Counted from the stretch's first letter, positions 31,178 through 39,591 are shown. The stretch: DNA of 43,545 nucleotides from Lachnospiraceae bacterium (GCA_023664705.1 JAMPFE010000012.1:1-43545), one strand, 5' to 3'. Notes: a model not told the origin generated them from the sequence alone. Numbers and translations are program-made.

Positions 31178-32071
31178 TTACTTTACGCAGTTAACCAATC
31201 CCAGCTCGTTCATGACCGCCCTTAATTTCGCGTTCATCTCGTCGGTCATCGCGCAGAGCGGCAGACGGCACTCGCCCGCCTTGAAGCCCATAATATTGAG
31301 CGCCTCCTTGGCGGGAATGGGGTTCACGTCCATAAACATAGCCTTGTCGAGCGCGAGGAGCTTCTTTTGTATCTCCAGCGCCTCGTCGTGCCTGCCCTCG
31401 AGGAACAGCGCGATTTCATTATGCTTTTCGCGCGGAACGACGTTGGAGGTCACGGAGACCAGACCCTTGCCGCCGAGCGCGAGACAGCACAGCGCCTCGT
31501 CGTCGTTGCCCGAGTAAATATCCAGATCCGTGTACGCGGAGAGCTGCATAACGGTATCCATGCTGCCCGAAGCCTCCTTAACGGCGGTTATGTTCGGGTG
31601 CTTCGCGAGCTCCTTGTACGTGTCAACGGCAATGTTTACGCCCGTGCGCGAGGGAACGTTGTATAGCATATTCGGTATATTGACCGCGTCCGCGATAGCG
31701 GTGAAGTGCTTCACCAGACCGCGCTGCGAGGTCTTGTTGTAATACGGCGTGACCTGCAGGAGCGCGTCCGCGCCCGCCTTTTCCGCCTCCTTGGAGAGCT
31801 CTACGGCGTATGCGGTGTCGTTGCTGCCCGCGCCCGCGATAACGGGAACGCGGTGATTTACGCGCTCGATACCGAAGCGGATGACCTCGACGTGCTCCTC
31901 GTCGGTCATAGTCGCCGATTCGCCCGTAGTCCCGCAGATAACGAGCCCGTCGATGCCGTTGTCGATCTGAAAATCTATCAGCCGCCCGAACTCCTCGTAG
32001 TTGATGGAGCCGTCGGCGTTCATGGGCGTCGCGATAGCCGTCGCGCAGCCCGTAAAAACAGTTTCGCTCAT
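31178..32071 (-). CDS. dapA: 4-hydroxy-tetrahydrodipicolinate synthase
   Basis: A 297-residue DapA, a class I aldolase that condenses pyruvate and aspartate semialdehyde. The motif C-G-T-T-G-E is at about residues 42-47, the catalytic Tyr lies in Y-N-V-P-S-R-T-G, and the Schiff-base Lys in T-A-V-K-E-A-S-G. GAAAGGAAA precedes the start. It is in the lysine-riboswitch operon between asd and dapB. Confidence 0.97.
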   Translation of the reverse strand: MSETVFTGCATAIATPMNADGSINYEEFGRLIDFQIDNGIDGLVICGTTGESATMTDEEHVEVIRFGIERVNHRVPVIAGAGSNDTAYAVELSKEAEKAGADALLQVTPYYNKTSQRGLVKHFTAIADAVNIPNMLYNVPSRTGVNIAVDTYKELAKHPNITAVKEASGSMDTVMQLSAYTDLDIYSGNDDEALCCLALGGKGLVSVTSNVVPREKHNEIALFLEGRHDEALEIQKKLLALDKAMFMDVNPIPAKEALNIMGFKAGECRLPLCAMTDEMNAKLRAVMNELGLVNCVK

Positions 32072-32100
32072 AAAACATTTCCTTTCGTATGTGAAAGCAA

Positions 32101-33183
32101 TCAGTCCAAATACCCCTTAGCGGCAAGCAGCTCCGCCATTTCCACGGCACCGCCCGCGGCACCGCGGAGAGTGTTGTGCGACAGGCAGACGAACTTGTAG
32201 TCGTACTGGGTGTCGGGGCGCAGCCTACCTATGGAGACAGCCATGCCGCCCTCGAGGTTGCGGTGGAGCTTAGCCTGCGGCATATTGTCCTCCTCGAAGT
32301 AGTTGAGAAACTGCTTCGGCGCGGACGGGAGCTTCAGCTCCTGCGGCTCCGCGGCATACTCCGCCCATATCCTCTTTATCTCCTCGACGGAGGGCTTGTT
32401 TTCAAAGCGCACAAACACCGCCGCGAAGTGACCGTTGGAAACGGGCACGCGCAGGCACTGCGTCGTGATAGAGGGCTTTTCGCACTTGACTATCTCGCCG
32501 CCCTCGATGCGCCCCCAGACCTTCAGCGGCTCCTGCTCGGATTTTTCCTCCTCACCGCCGATGTAGGGGATGATGTTGTCGACCATTTCGGGCCAAGTCT
32601 CGAAGGTCTTGCCCGCGCCCGAGATCGCCTGATAAGTGCAGGCGAGTATCTCCGTAATGCCGAACTTCCTCAGCGGCGACAGCGCGGGAACATAGCTCTG
32701 TATCGAGCAGTTGGACTTTACCGAGATAAAGCCGCGCTTTGTCCCGAGGCGCTTTCTCTGCGCTTCGATAATAGCCGCGTGGTCCGCGTTGACCTCGGGT
32801 ATCAGCATGGGCACGTCGGGCGTGAACCTGTGCGCCGAGTTGTTTGACATAACGGGGCACTCCGCCTTGGCGTAGCGCTCCTCGAGAGCCTTTATCTCGT
32901 CCTTCTTCATATCCACCGCGCAGAACACGAAGTCCACCTTCGCGGCTATTTCGTCAACGTCCGCGGTCGCGTCGTTCACGATAATATCGGCCATGCTCTC
33001 GGGCATGGGAGTATCCATGTACCAGCGCTCTCCGACGGCGTCCCTATACGTCTTTCCCGCAGACCGCGGAGAAGCCGCCAGCGCGGCGACCTTGAACCAC
33101 GGGTGGTTCTCCAGCAGCGTCGCGAAGCGCTGTCCGACCATTCCCGTAGCGCCGATTATTCCTACCTTGTACTGTTCTTTCAT
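32101..33183 (-). CDS. asd: Aspartate-semialdehyde dehydrogenase, archaeal/fungal type
   Basis: A 360-residue Asd that reduces aspartyl phosphate to aspartate semialdehyde. N-terminal G-A-T-G-M-V-G-Q-R-F binds NADP(H), and the catalytic Cys lies in S-N-C-S-I-Q. The length and the A-S-P-R-S-A-G-K-T-Y segment point to the archaeal/fungal type rather than the usual bacterial one, which some Clostridia carry. The start at 33183 follows AAAGGGAC; a longer frame from 33210 would run into the riboswitch terminator. First gene of the operon. Confidence 0.95.
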   Translation of the reverse strand: MKEQYKVGIIGATGMVGQRFATLLENHPWFKVAALAASPRSAGKTYRDAVGERWYMDTPMPESMADIIVNDATADVDEIAAKVDFVFCAVDMKKDEIKALEERYAKAECPVMSNNSAHRFTPDVPMLIPEVNADHAAIIEAQRKRLGTKRGFISVKSNCSIQSYVPALSPLRKFGITEILACTYQAISGAGKTFETWPEMVDNIIPYIGGEEEKSEQEPLKVWGRIEGGEIVKCEKPSITTQCLRVPVSNGHFAAVFVRFENKPSVEEIKRIWAEYAAEPQELKLPSAPKQFLNYFEEDNMPQAKLHRNLEGGMAVSIGRLRPDTQYDYKFVCLSHNTLRGAAGGAVEMAELLAAKGYLD

Positions 33184-33207
33184 AGCAGTTGTCCCTTTCC
33201 TTTTACG

Positions 33208-33236
33208 CAAAAATAAAACCGATGATAAATCATCGG
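33208..33236 (-). terminator. Riboswitch terminator upstream of asd
   Basis: On the minus strand an 8-bp perfect stem (CCGATGAT and ATCATCGG, loop TT) is followed by TTTTATTTTT. It lies between the lysine aptamer and the asd start, the expected expression platform. Confidence 0.9.
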
Positions 33237-33276
33237 CAATGCTTTTTAATGCTGCAAATCACTGCAAATCCCGTTT

Positions 33277-33442
33277 GCGGCAGCACTCCATCAAGCGACC
33301 CCGATGACAGTCGAGCGCCTGTTCAACGCACGACCGGATATGCACATCACGGACTGTACACTCCTCGGCGGTTCGCCTTTCGCGCGGCGCCCTCCGCAGG
33401 ACGTCGAAGCCGCGCTACTCATCTACTCCGCACCTCTACCAT
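33277..33442 (-). promoter_or_regulatory. Lysine riboswitch (L box)
   Basis: The leader of asd shows the L-box core in order: GGTAGAGGTGCGG, GAGTAG, GAAAGGCGAACCGCCGAGG, GGTCGTGCGTTGAACAGG, CTGTCATCGGG, and GATGGAGTGCTGCC. The 5' GGTAG and 3' CTGCC close P1. The match to the Bacillus subtilis lysC L box is close (GGCCGTGCATTGAAT there). Lysine binding would favour the terminator at 33208-33236. The downstream genes are all lysine-branch or linked. Confidence 0.95.
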
Positions 33443-33449
33443 ATTGTCT

Positions 33450-33478
33450 ATTGTATCATATTATGCCGATTTTGTCAA
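33450..33478 (-). promoter_or_regulatory. Sigma-A promoter of the lysine operon
   Basis: On the minus strand TTGACA (33478-33473) and TACAAT (33455-33450) are 17 bases apart, with TGA before the -10. Confidence 0.9.
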
Positions 33479-33557
33479 TATGTTATTGTGTATTTTTCGT
33501 AGAATTTATTGCACCCGCCGCCGTTCCGTTTGGCTATTTTGTCATATTTGTCAGCCG

Positions 33558-33586
33558 TTGACAACGAAAACAAAATATGGTATAAT
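33558..33586 (+). promoter_or_regulatory. Sigma-A promoter of queA
   Basis: TTGACA at 33558-33563 and TATAAT at 33581-33586 are 17 bases apart, with TGG before the -10. The untranslated leader is about 27 bases, too short for a riboswitch. Confidence 0.92.
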
Positions 33587-33619
33587 ATAATGTAAATACG
33601 CGGAATTCAAGGAGCGACA

Positions 33620-34630
33620 ATGTTAAAGAGCGATTTTTATTACGACCTGCCCGAGGAGCTTATAGCGCAGACCCCCGCCGAGCCCCGCGACAGCTCGCGG
33701 CTGATGAAGATAGACAGGCAAAGCGGCGCGGTAACGCACGACTGCTTTAAAAATATCTGCGGTTATCTGCAAAAGGGCGACCTGCTGGTGATGAACGACA
33801 GCAAGGTGTTCCCCGCGAGGATATTCGGACAAAAATACGAGACGGGCGTTGGGTGCGAGTTTCTGCTGCTGAAGCGGCGAAGTCTCGACGAGTGGGAGAC
33901 CATGGTCAAGCCCGGGCGGCGGCTCAAGCCCGGCGCGGTCGTGGATTTCCCCGAGGGCTTGTCCGCGGAAATACTCGACACTCTCGACGGCGGCAACCGT
34001 TTGGTGCGTTTCTATTACGAGGGCGATTTCTACGACATTCTCGATCGGATAGGGCAAATGCCGCTGCCGCCGTACATCACCGAAAAGCTGAAGGACAAGG
34101 ACCGCTACAACACGATATACTGCCGCGAGACGGGCTCCGCGGCGGCACCCACGGCGGGGCTGCATTTCACCGAGACGGAGTTCGCCAAGGCCCGCGAAAT
34201 AGGAGTGGACACGGCTTTTGTAACGCTCCACGTCGGTCTTGGGACGTTCCGACCCGTCAAGGAGGACAATATCCTCGACCACAAAATGCACACCGAGCAC
34301 TACGAGATACCCCCCGAGACCGCCGAGAAGATACGCGCCTGCAAGCAGCGCGGCGGCCGCGTTATCGCCGTCGGAACGACCTCCTGCCGCACCCTCGAGA
34401 GCGCCGCGCATACGGGCAAAGCCTCCGACGACACGAGCATTTTCATCTACCCGGGCTATGAGTTCAAGTGCATAGACGGGCTGATAACGAATTTCCACCT
34501 GCCCGAAAGCACGCTTATAATGCTCGTCAGCGCGTTCCTCGGGCGCGAAAAGACCCTCGCCGCGTACAAGACCGCTATCGAGGAGCGTTACAGGTTCTTT
34601 TCCTTCGGCGATTGCATGCTGATAATTTAA
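33620..34630 (+). CDS. queA: S-adenosylmethionine:tRNA ribosyltransferase-isomerase
   Basis: A 336-residue QueA, which transfers the ribosyl part of SAM to preQ1 at tRNA position 34 to give epoxyqueuosine. It opens Y-Y-D-L-P-E-E-L-I-A-Q-T-P, then S-R-L-M, G-D-L-L-V-M-N-D-S-K-V-F-P-A-R, and T-A-G-L-H-F-T-E, all QueA signatures. AAGGAG is 7 bases upstream. No tgt or queC-F genes are seen nearby. Confidence 0.95.
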   Translation: MLKSDFYYDLPEELIAQTPAEPRDSSRLMKIDRQSGAVTHDCFKNICGYLQKGDLLVMNDSKVFPARIFGQKYETGVGCEFLLLKRRSLDEWETMVKPGRRLKPGAVVDFPEGLSAEILDTLDGGNRLVRFYYEGDFYDILDRIGQMPLPPYITEKLKDKDRYNTIYCRETGSAAAPTAGLHFTETEFAKAREIGVDTAFVTLHVGLGTFRPVKEDNILDHKMHTEHYEIPPETAEKIRACKQRGGRVIAVGTTSCRTLESAAHTGKASDDTSIFIYPGYEFKCIDGLITNFHLPESTLIMLVSAFLGREKTLAAYKTAIEERYRFFSFGDCMLII

Positions 34631-34653
34631 TTTGAAATAAGGAAGCGAAAACA

Positions 34654-35457
34654 ATGATAATAGACGCGCACGCGCACATATATCCCGACAAGATAGCCGA
34701 GAGGGCTGTCGGCGGCATCGAGGATTTTTACAATATGAACGTAGATTACAACGGCACGCTCGATACGCTGCTCACAGAGGGCGGCAAGGCGGGCGTAGAC
34801 CGCTTTCTGGTGCAGTCGGTGGCGACCGTTCCCGAGCAGGTGCTCTCGATAAATAATTTCATATCGGCAAGTGTTCAAAAATATCCCGACAAGCTGATAG
34901 GCTTCGGCGCCATGCATCCCGATTTCGCCGACGTCGAAAGCGAGGTCGAGCGGATGATTTCGCTGGGTTTGCGGGGGATAAAGCTCCACAGCGACTTCCA
35001 GCGGTTCAATATCGATGACGGGAGGGCGTTCCCGATATACGAGTGCGCCGAAAAAGCGGGCTTGCCGATACTGTTCCATATGGGCGATATGCGCTACGAT
35101 TTTTCGTCTCCCGAGCGGCTTTTGCGGGTTGTCGAGCGTTTCCCGAAGCTAAAGGTCATCGGCGCGCACCTGATGGGCTGGTCGGTGTGGGACAAGGGCG
35201 CGGAGCTTTTCGCGGACAGCTCAAAGCGCTTTGAGAACGTTTACACGGACTGCTCCAGCTCGCTTTACGCGATGTCTCCCGGGCACGCCGCGGAGCTTAT
35301 CCGAAAAATAGGCTGCGACAGGGTGATGTGGGGCACGGACTACCCGATGTGGAGCGCCAAAGACGAGCTGGAGCGCTTCGCAAAGCTCCCCCTGACCGAC
35401 GAAGAACGGGAGCTTATCTTAAGCGGAAACGCAAGACGATTACTGGGAGAGACATAA
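34654..35457 (+). CDS. Amidohydrolase-family metal hydrolase
   Basis: A 267-residue TIM-barrel amidohydrolase (amidohydrolase-2/ACMSD-like type). Metal-site motifs appear in order: D-A-H-A-H (about residues 4-8), K-L-H-S-D-F, L-F-H-M-G-D, G-A-H-L-M-G, and W-G-T-D-Y-P with the catalytic Asp near residue 229. The substrate cannot be told. AAGGAAG precedes the start. It follows queA by 23 bases and abuts the permease gene, so the three may share a transcript. Confidence 0.85.
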   Translation: MIIDAHAHIYPDKIAERAVGGIEDFYNMNVDYNGTLDTLLTEGGKAGVDRFLVQSVATVPEQVLSINNFISASVQKYPDKLIGFGAMHPDFADVESEVERMISLGLRGIKLHSDFQRFNIDDGRAFPIYECAEKAGLPILFHMGDMRYDFSSPERLLRVVERFPKLKVIGAHLMGWSVWDKGAELFADSSKRFENVYTDCSSSLYAMSPGHAAELIRKIGCDRVMWGTDYPMWSAKDELERFAKLPLTDEERELILSGNARRLLGET

Positions 35458-35458
35458 A

Positions 35459-36817
35459 ATGAAATTCGATCGTAACTCAAAATACTTCACGATAGCCGTA
35501 TACGCCGTCGTAAGCGTCATCATAAGCTCCATAGCGATAATGATAATATTCAATATCGACAAGGTCTCGACGCATCTGGCGTTTTTCACGGCAGTCGCGA
35601 CGCCGCTGATAATCGGTGTTTTCTGCGCCTATCTGCTCAATCCGCTGATGATGAAGCTCGAAAACGGCTTGTTCGGCAAATGGGCGGGCTCCGAAAGCGC
35701 GAAGCTCCGCGGACGGGCGCGCGCGTTTTCGCTGACGTTAACGATGCTGATAGTGCTCGCGGCGCTGCTGCTGATAATATTGCTCGTCATTCCCCAGCTC
35801 GTCACCAACGTCGTCGCGATATTCAACAATATGGACAGCTATATCGCGACGGCGCGGGGCTTTCTTACCAAGATAGCTGGGGATTACCCGCAGATAGCGG
35901 AGTTCCTCGGCAACCCCCTCGAGGATTTCAGAAAGTTCATCACGAGCGTCTGGAACCAATATTCCGGCGAGCTGCTCGGCTTTGCGGGCAACGTCGCGAA
36001 CGGCGTCTGGGCGGTCATCGACACGCTGAAAAACGTGTTTATCGGGCTCACGCTGTCGGTGTATCTGCTCGCCAAAAAGGAGATGTTCGTCGGGCAGACG
36101 AAAAAGCTCGTGTTCGCGTTTGTCAGAGCCGACAGGGCGCAGCGCTTCCTCGGCGTATGCCGAGAGGCGAGCAAGAAGTTCCTCGGCTCCATAGTCGGCA
36201 AGATAATAGAGGCGTTCGTGGTGGCGATGTTCGTGTTTATCGGCTGCACGATAATGCGTATGCCGTATGCGCCGCTCATCTCCATGATAATGTTCGTGTT
36301 CAATCTGATACCGTTCATCGGACCGTTTATCGGCTGCATACCGTGCTGCCTGCTGCTTTTGCTTTCGGATAACCCGATAATGGCGCTGTGGTTCGTTATC
36401 TTCATCGTTATCCTGCAAACCGTCGACGGCAACATCATCGCGCCGTGGATACTCGGCGACTCCACGGGCTTGCCCGCCGTGTGGATACTGATATCCATCA
36501 TAATCGGCGGCGGGCTGTTCGGCATGCTGGGAATGTTTCTGGGAGTGCCCGTCTGCGCGGTCATTTATATGCTGTTCAAGGATTTCGTGGAAAGCAAGCT
36601 CCGCAAGAGAAAGCTCCCGCAGAGCACCGACAAATACGTCGGCGACGTGGACTATATCACGCCCGACTACGTTTACGACGAGCCCGAGCCCATGCCGTCC
36701 CCCGAGCCCGAAAAGCCCGCGCGCATACCGTTCAGGGAAATGGTGCGCAATAAGCGCATAGAGCTCTCCAAAAAGCACCGCGAGCGGGATAAGGATATTT
36801 TTTCCAAGAGGAAATAA
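35459..36817 (+). CDS. AI-2E/PerM-family transporter
   Basis: A 452-residue membrane protein with about eight hydrophobic segments in the AI-2E (PerM) pattern: two N-terminal helices, an extracytoplasmic loop (about residues 120-180), and four C-terminal helices that include G-N-I-I-A-P-W-I-L-G and the conserved P-F-I-G-P-F. The C-terminal 70 residues are charged and cytosolic. Known members export autoinducer-2 or act as sodium/proton antiporters, and the substrate here is unknown. The start is one base after the amidohydrolase stop. Confidence 0.9.
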   Translation: MKFDRNSKYFTIAVYAVVSVIISSIAIMIIFNIDKVSTHLAFFTAVATPLIIGVFCAYLLNPLMMKLENGLFGKWAGSESAKLRGRARAFSLTLTMLIVLAALLLIILLVIPQLVTNVVAIFNNMDSYIATARGFLTKIAGDYPQIAEFLGNPLEDFRKFITSVWNQYSGELLGFAGNVANGVWAVIDTLKNVFIGLTLSVYLLAKKEMFVGQTKKLVFAFVRADRAQRFLGVCREASKKFLGSIVGKIIEAFVVAMFVFIGCTIMRMPYAPLISMIMFVFNLIPFIGPFIGCIPCCLLLLLSDNPIMALWFVIFIVILQTVDGNIIAPWILGDSTGLPAVWILISIIIGGGLFGMLGMFLGVPVCAVIYMLFKDFVESKLRKRKLPQSTDKYVGDVDYITPDYVYDEPEPMPSPEPEKPARIPFREMVRNKRIELSKKHRERDKDIFSKRK

Positions 36818-36832
36818 ATTAAAATTTTTCAC

Positions 36833-36861
36833 TTGACAAATCGTTAACGATGTGCTATAAT
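36833..36861 (+). promoter_or_regulatory. Sigma-A promoter of the NitT/TauT-type ABC operon
   Basis: TTGACA at 36833-36838 and TATAAT at 36856-36861 are 17 bases apart, with TGC before the -10. A 185-base leader follows before the first gene. Confidence 0.92.
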
Positions 36862-36867
36862 ATATCC

Positions 36868-37036
36868 GCAGACGAAAAACAGACCCGAGGAAGCCCCGAC
36901 GGAATGTAAGTCTCGCGGAACATTACTGACGGCAAAATTTACATTGAGCCGAAAGACAGCGAAAACGGAATTTATTGCGGCAAAACCGCGTTTTTGTTAT
37001 GCGCTCTGTCTTTCGGGGCGCATTTTTTGCGCTCAA
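36868..37036 (+). promoter_or_regulatory. Structured leader RNA of unrecognised class
   Basis: The leader has no ORF and carries a long imperfect hairpin: CCGAAAGACAG (36950-36960) pairs with CTGTCTTTCGG (37006-37016), with a nested GCGG/CCGC hairpin, followed by GGCGCATTTTTT (37017-37028), a terminator-like end. Upstream, AATGTAA (36903-36909) can pair with TTACATT (36939-36945) or instead its GTAA with TTAC (36923-36926), giving mutually exclusive folds. It does not match the TPP, FMN, lysine, SAM, cobalamin, glycine, guanidine or M-box cores I know. Confidence 0.5.
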
Positions 37037-37052
37037 GAAAGGAAGGTAATCT

Positions 37053-38165
37053 ATGAAACTGAAGAAAATGCTGGCAAGTGTGCTCGCGGCGGCAATGTGC
37101 TTCGCAATGGCGGGCTGCGGCGGCACGGATAGCTCCGACAGCAGCTCAAGCAGCTCCTCGACAAGCTCCTCAACGAGCAGCGAAAGCAAGCCCGAAAGCA
37201 CCTCCACAAGCAGCGAGAGCAGCTCGACGACCGTCGAGAGCGCTCCCGAAAGCACCCCCGAAGAGCCCGATATAATAAAGGTAGCGGCGCTGAAGGGTCC
37301 CACCGCAATGGGCATGACCAAGCTGATGAACGACAACGACGAATCGGCTGATAAGAAATACGGCTTTGAGATACTCGCGTCTCCCGACGAGCTCACGCCG
37401 AAAATCGCGCAGGGCGCCGTGGATATCGCGTGCGTTCCCGCAAACCTCGGCAGCGTGCTGTACAGCAAGACCGAGGGCGGCGTTCGGGCTCTCGCGGTGA
37501 ACACTCTCGGCGTGCTGTACATCTGCGAGAACGGCGATACCGTAACGTCCGCCGCCGACCTTAAGGGCAAGACGATATTCTCCTCGGGCAAGGGCGCGAC
37601 CCCCGAGTACGCTTTGAACTTTATCCTCAAAAGCAACGGCATCGACCCCGAAAACGACGTGACTATCGAGTGGAAAAGCGAGCACGCCGAGTGCCTTGCC
37701 TCTCTTCTGGCAACGGAAAACAGCGTCGCGATGCTCCCCCAGCCGTTCGTCACCACCGCGCAGACCAAGAACGAGGGCGTCCGCGTGGCGCTCGACCTGA
37801 ACGACGAGTGGGACAAGCTCGGCGTGGACAGCTCGCTGCTTACGGGCATCGTCATCGTCCGCAGCGAGTTCGCGGACAAATATCCGAGCGCCGTCAACGA
37901 GTTTCTCAGCGAATACAGCTACTCGGTGGATTACGTCAACAATAACATTCCCGAGGGCGCGGCGCTCATCGAGAAGTACGACATCGTGCCCGCCGCGGTC
38001 GCCGAAAAGGCGCTCCCGAGCTGCCATATCGTCTGCATAACGGGCTCCGAGATGAAAACCATGCTCGGCGGCTATCTCCAGGTGCTCTTCGACAACGCCC
38101 CCCAGTCGGTAGGCGGCGCTGTGCCCGCGGACGACTTCTATTACGCCTATGAATTTCCCGGATAA
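37053..38165 (+). CDS. NMT1/THI5-like ABC substrate-binding lipoprotein
   Basis: A 370-residue lipoprotein: M-K-L-K-K-M-L-A-S-V, lipobox M-A-G-C at about residues 19-22, then a Ser/Glu-rich linker of about 45 residues that keeps the domain away from the membrane. The binding domain has A-A-L-K-G-P-T-A-M-G-M, V-D-I-A-C-V-P-A-N and F-S-S-G-K-G-A-T-P-E-Y, the NitT/TauT/THI5 type. It is near relatives of pyrimidine, nitrate and sulfonate binders, and the ligand cannot be told. AAGGAAGG precedes the start. The stop overlaps the permease start (TAATG). Confidence 0.85.
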   Translation: MKLKKMLASVLAAAMCFAMAGCGGTDSSDSSSSSSSTSSSTSSESKPESTSTSSESSSTTVESAPESTPEEPDIIKVAALKGPTAMGMTKLMNDNDESADKKYGFEILASPDELTPKIAQGAVDIACVPANLGSVLYSKTEGGVRALAVNTLGVLYICENGDTVTSAADLKGKTIFSSGKGATPEYALNFILKSNGIDPENDVTIEWKSEHAECLASLLATENSVAMLPQPFVTTAQTKNEGVRVALDLNDEWDKLGVDSSLLTGIVIVRSEFADKYPSAVNEFLSEYSYSVDYVNNNIPEGAALIEKYDIVPAAVAEKALPSCHIVCITGSEMKTMLGGYLQVLFDNAPQSVGGAVPADDFYYAYEFPG

Positions 38166-38920
38166 TGGGCAGACTTAAAAAGGCTCTCATTACTTTTGCG
38201 GGCGTGCTGTTCTGGCTTGTCGTCTGGCAGCTCCTCGCGCTGAAAATAGACAGCAAAATACTGCTCGTCTCGCCCGTCGAGGTGGCAAAGCGGCTCTGCT
38301 CGCTCGTCCCGACGTGGGAGTTTTGGCGGAGTGTGCTGTTTTCGGCGGGGCGCATATTGCTCGGCTTCGCGCTGGGACTTTCCTGCGGCTGCGTTCTGGC
38401 GCTCGCGGCGGGCAAAATAAAGGCTGTGAGGATGCTGTTTTCACCGCTCATCAGCGCCATGAAGTCCATACCCGTCGCCTCGTTCACGATACTGGCGCTT
38501 ATCTGGATAGGCTCCAAGGACCTGTCCGTGCTGGTGTCGTTCCTTATATGCGTGCCCATCGTCACGGCGAATATGCTCGAGGGCGTCGACAGCCTCGACT
38601 CCAAGCTGAAAGAAATGGCGAAGGTGTTCAAAATCCCCGTCGGCAGGCGCTTCGTCGGTATTTATCTGTCGCAGCTGCTGCCGTATTTCCGTTCCGCGTC
38701 GCGGTTGGCGATAGGCTTGTGCTGGAAATCGGGCGTCGCTGCGGAGGTCATCGGCATCCCCGACGGCTCTATCGGCGAAAAGCTGTTCGAGTCCAAGGTG
38801 TATCTCGAAACGGCCGACCTGTTCGCGTGGACGCTGACGGTGATATTGCTGAGTTGGCTTTGCGAGAAGCTCTTCATGCTGCTCGTCAAGCTTCTGCAAA
38901 GGCGCGTGGAGCGCATGTAA
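38165..38920 (+). CDS. ABC importer permease, NitT/TauT type
   Basis: A 251-residue inner membrane permease of the SsuC/TauC type with about six helices. The EAA-like loop is seen at about residues 145-165 (L-D-S-K-L-K-E-M-A-K-V-F-K-I-P), with G-L-C-W-K-S-G-V-A-A-E-V-I-G-I-P downstream. It forms the channel of the three-gene importer. The start overlaps the binding-protein stop, and the ATPase follows 11 bases later. Confidence 0.9.
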   Translation: MGRLKKALITFAGVLFWLVVWQLLALKIDSKILLVSPVEVAKRLCSLVPTWEFWRSVLFSAGRILLGFALGLSCGCVLALAAGKIKAVRMLFSPLISAMKSIPVASFTILALIWIGSKDLSVLVSFLICVPIVTANMLEGVDSLDSKLKEMAKVFKIPVGRRFVGIYLSQLLPYFRSASRLAIGLCWKSGVAAEVIGIPDGSIGEKLFESKVYLETADLFAWTLTVILLSWLCEKLFMLLVKLLQRRVERM

Positions 38921-38931
38921 AGGGGGCTGCC

Positions 38932-39513
38932 ATGCTCAAAGCCGTAAACATAACCAAAAAATTCGCCGATAACACAGTGCTCGACAACTTCACGCACGAT
39001 TTCCCCGAGGGCAAGGTAACGGCAGTTCTCGGCAGGTCGGGCTGCGGCAAAAGCACCCTGCTCAACATTCTTATGGGTCTGCTGAAGCCCGACAGCGGCG
39101 AGGTCGTGCGCGGCGAAAATATGCGCATCGGCGCGGTGTTTCAGGAGGACAGGCTCTGCGAGAACCTCACGGTAAGCGCGAATATAAGGCTCGTCACGGG
39201 CAAGCGGTACACCAAGGCGCAGATAGCCGCGGAGCTCGCCGAGGTCGGTCTCGGGGACTGCGCCGACAAGCCCGTCCGCGAGCTCTCGGGCGGCATGAAG
39301 CGCCGCACGGCATTGCTCCGCGCGCTGCTCGCCGAGTACGACGCGCTGTTCCTCGACGAGCCCTTCAAGGGTCTCGACGAGGAGACCAAGCGCGCGGTCA
39401 TCGCTTATTGCAGGCGGAAAACCGCGGGCAAAACGGTGGTTTTCGTCACCCACGACAGGGAAGAATGTGCGGCGCTCGCCGACGAAATAACAGAGCTCGG
39501 AGCGGAGGATTAG
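38932..39513 (+). CDS. Compact ABC ATPase of the NitT/TauT-type importer
   Basis: A 193-residue ATPase, well short of the usual 240-260 residues of this family. All motifs are present: Walker A G-R-S-G-C-G-K-S-T, Q-loop V-F-Q-E-D-R-L, signature L-S-G-G-M-K-R-R, Walker B L-F-L-D-E-P-F-K-G-L-D, and the switch His in V-T-H-D-R-E-E. The missing part is the C-terminal extension, so it is probably a complete minimal domain rather than a truncation. The start at 38932 follows GGGGG. Its stop codon lies in the loop of the terminator. Confidence 0.9.
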   Translation: MLKAVNITKKFADNTVLDNFTHDFPEGKVTAVLGRSGCGKSTLLNILMGLLKPDSGEVVRGENMRIGAVFQEDRLCENLTVSANIRLVTGKRYTKAQIAAELAEVGLGDCADKPVRELSGGMKRRTALLRALLAEYDALFLDEPFKGLDEETKRAVIAYCRRKTAGKTVVFVTHDREECAALADEITELGAED

Positions 39514-39532
39514 TCCTCCGCTCCTTTTGTTT
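39499..39532 (+). terminator. Terminator overlapping the ABC ATPase stop codon
   Basis: An 11-bp perfect stem (GGAGCGGAGGA, 39499-39509, and TCCTCCGCTCC, 39514-39524), with loop TTAG that contains most of the TAG stop codon (39511-39513), then TTTTGTTT. The left arm is coding sequence. Confidence 0.92.
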
Positions 39533-39562
39533 AAAAAAGTTAAAAAAATTTTCAAAAAGCTA

Positions 39563-39591
39563 TTGACAAATATGTTTCAATGTGATATATT
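39563..39591 (+). promoter_or_regulatory. Sigma-A promoter of the GntR-ABC operon
   Basis: TTGACA at 39563-39568 and TATATT at 39586-39591 are 17 bases apart, with TGA before the -10. The -10 touches a palindrome that is a likely repressor site. Confidence 0.9.

Noticed and set aside
33189..33590. Plus-strand frames within the asd leader
   Set aside because: The region folds as a lysine riboswitch, promoter and terminator on the minus strand, and the frames lack ribosome sites.
33587..33619. preQ1 riboswitch before queA
   Set aside because: The leader is only about 27 bases and shows no preQ1 stem or pseudoknot.
36868..37036. TPP or FMN riboswitch
   Set aside because: The TPP CTGAGA and ACCTGATCTGG cores and the FMN core are absent, so only an unclassified leader is claimed.
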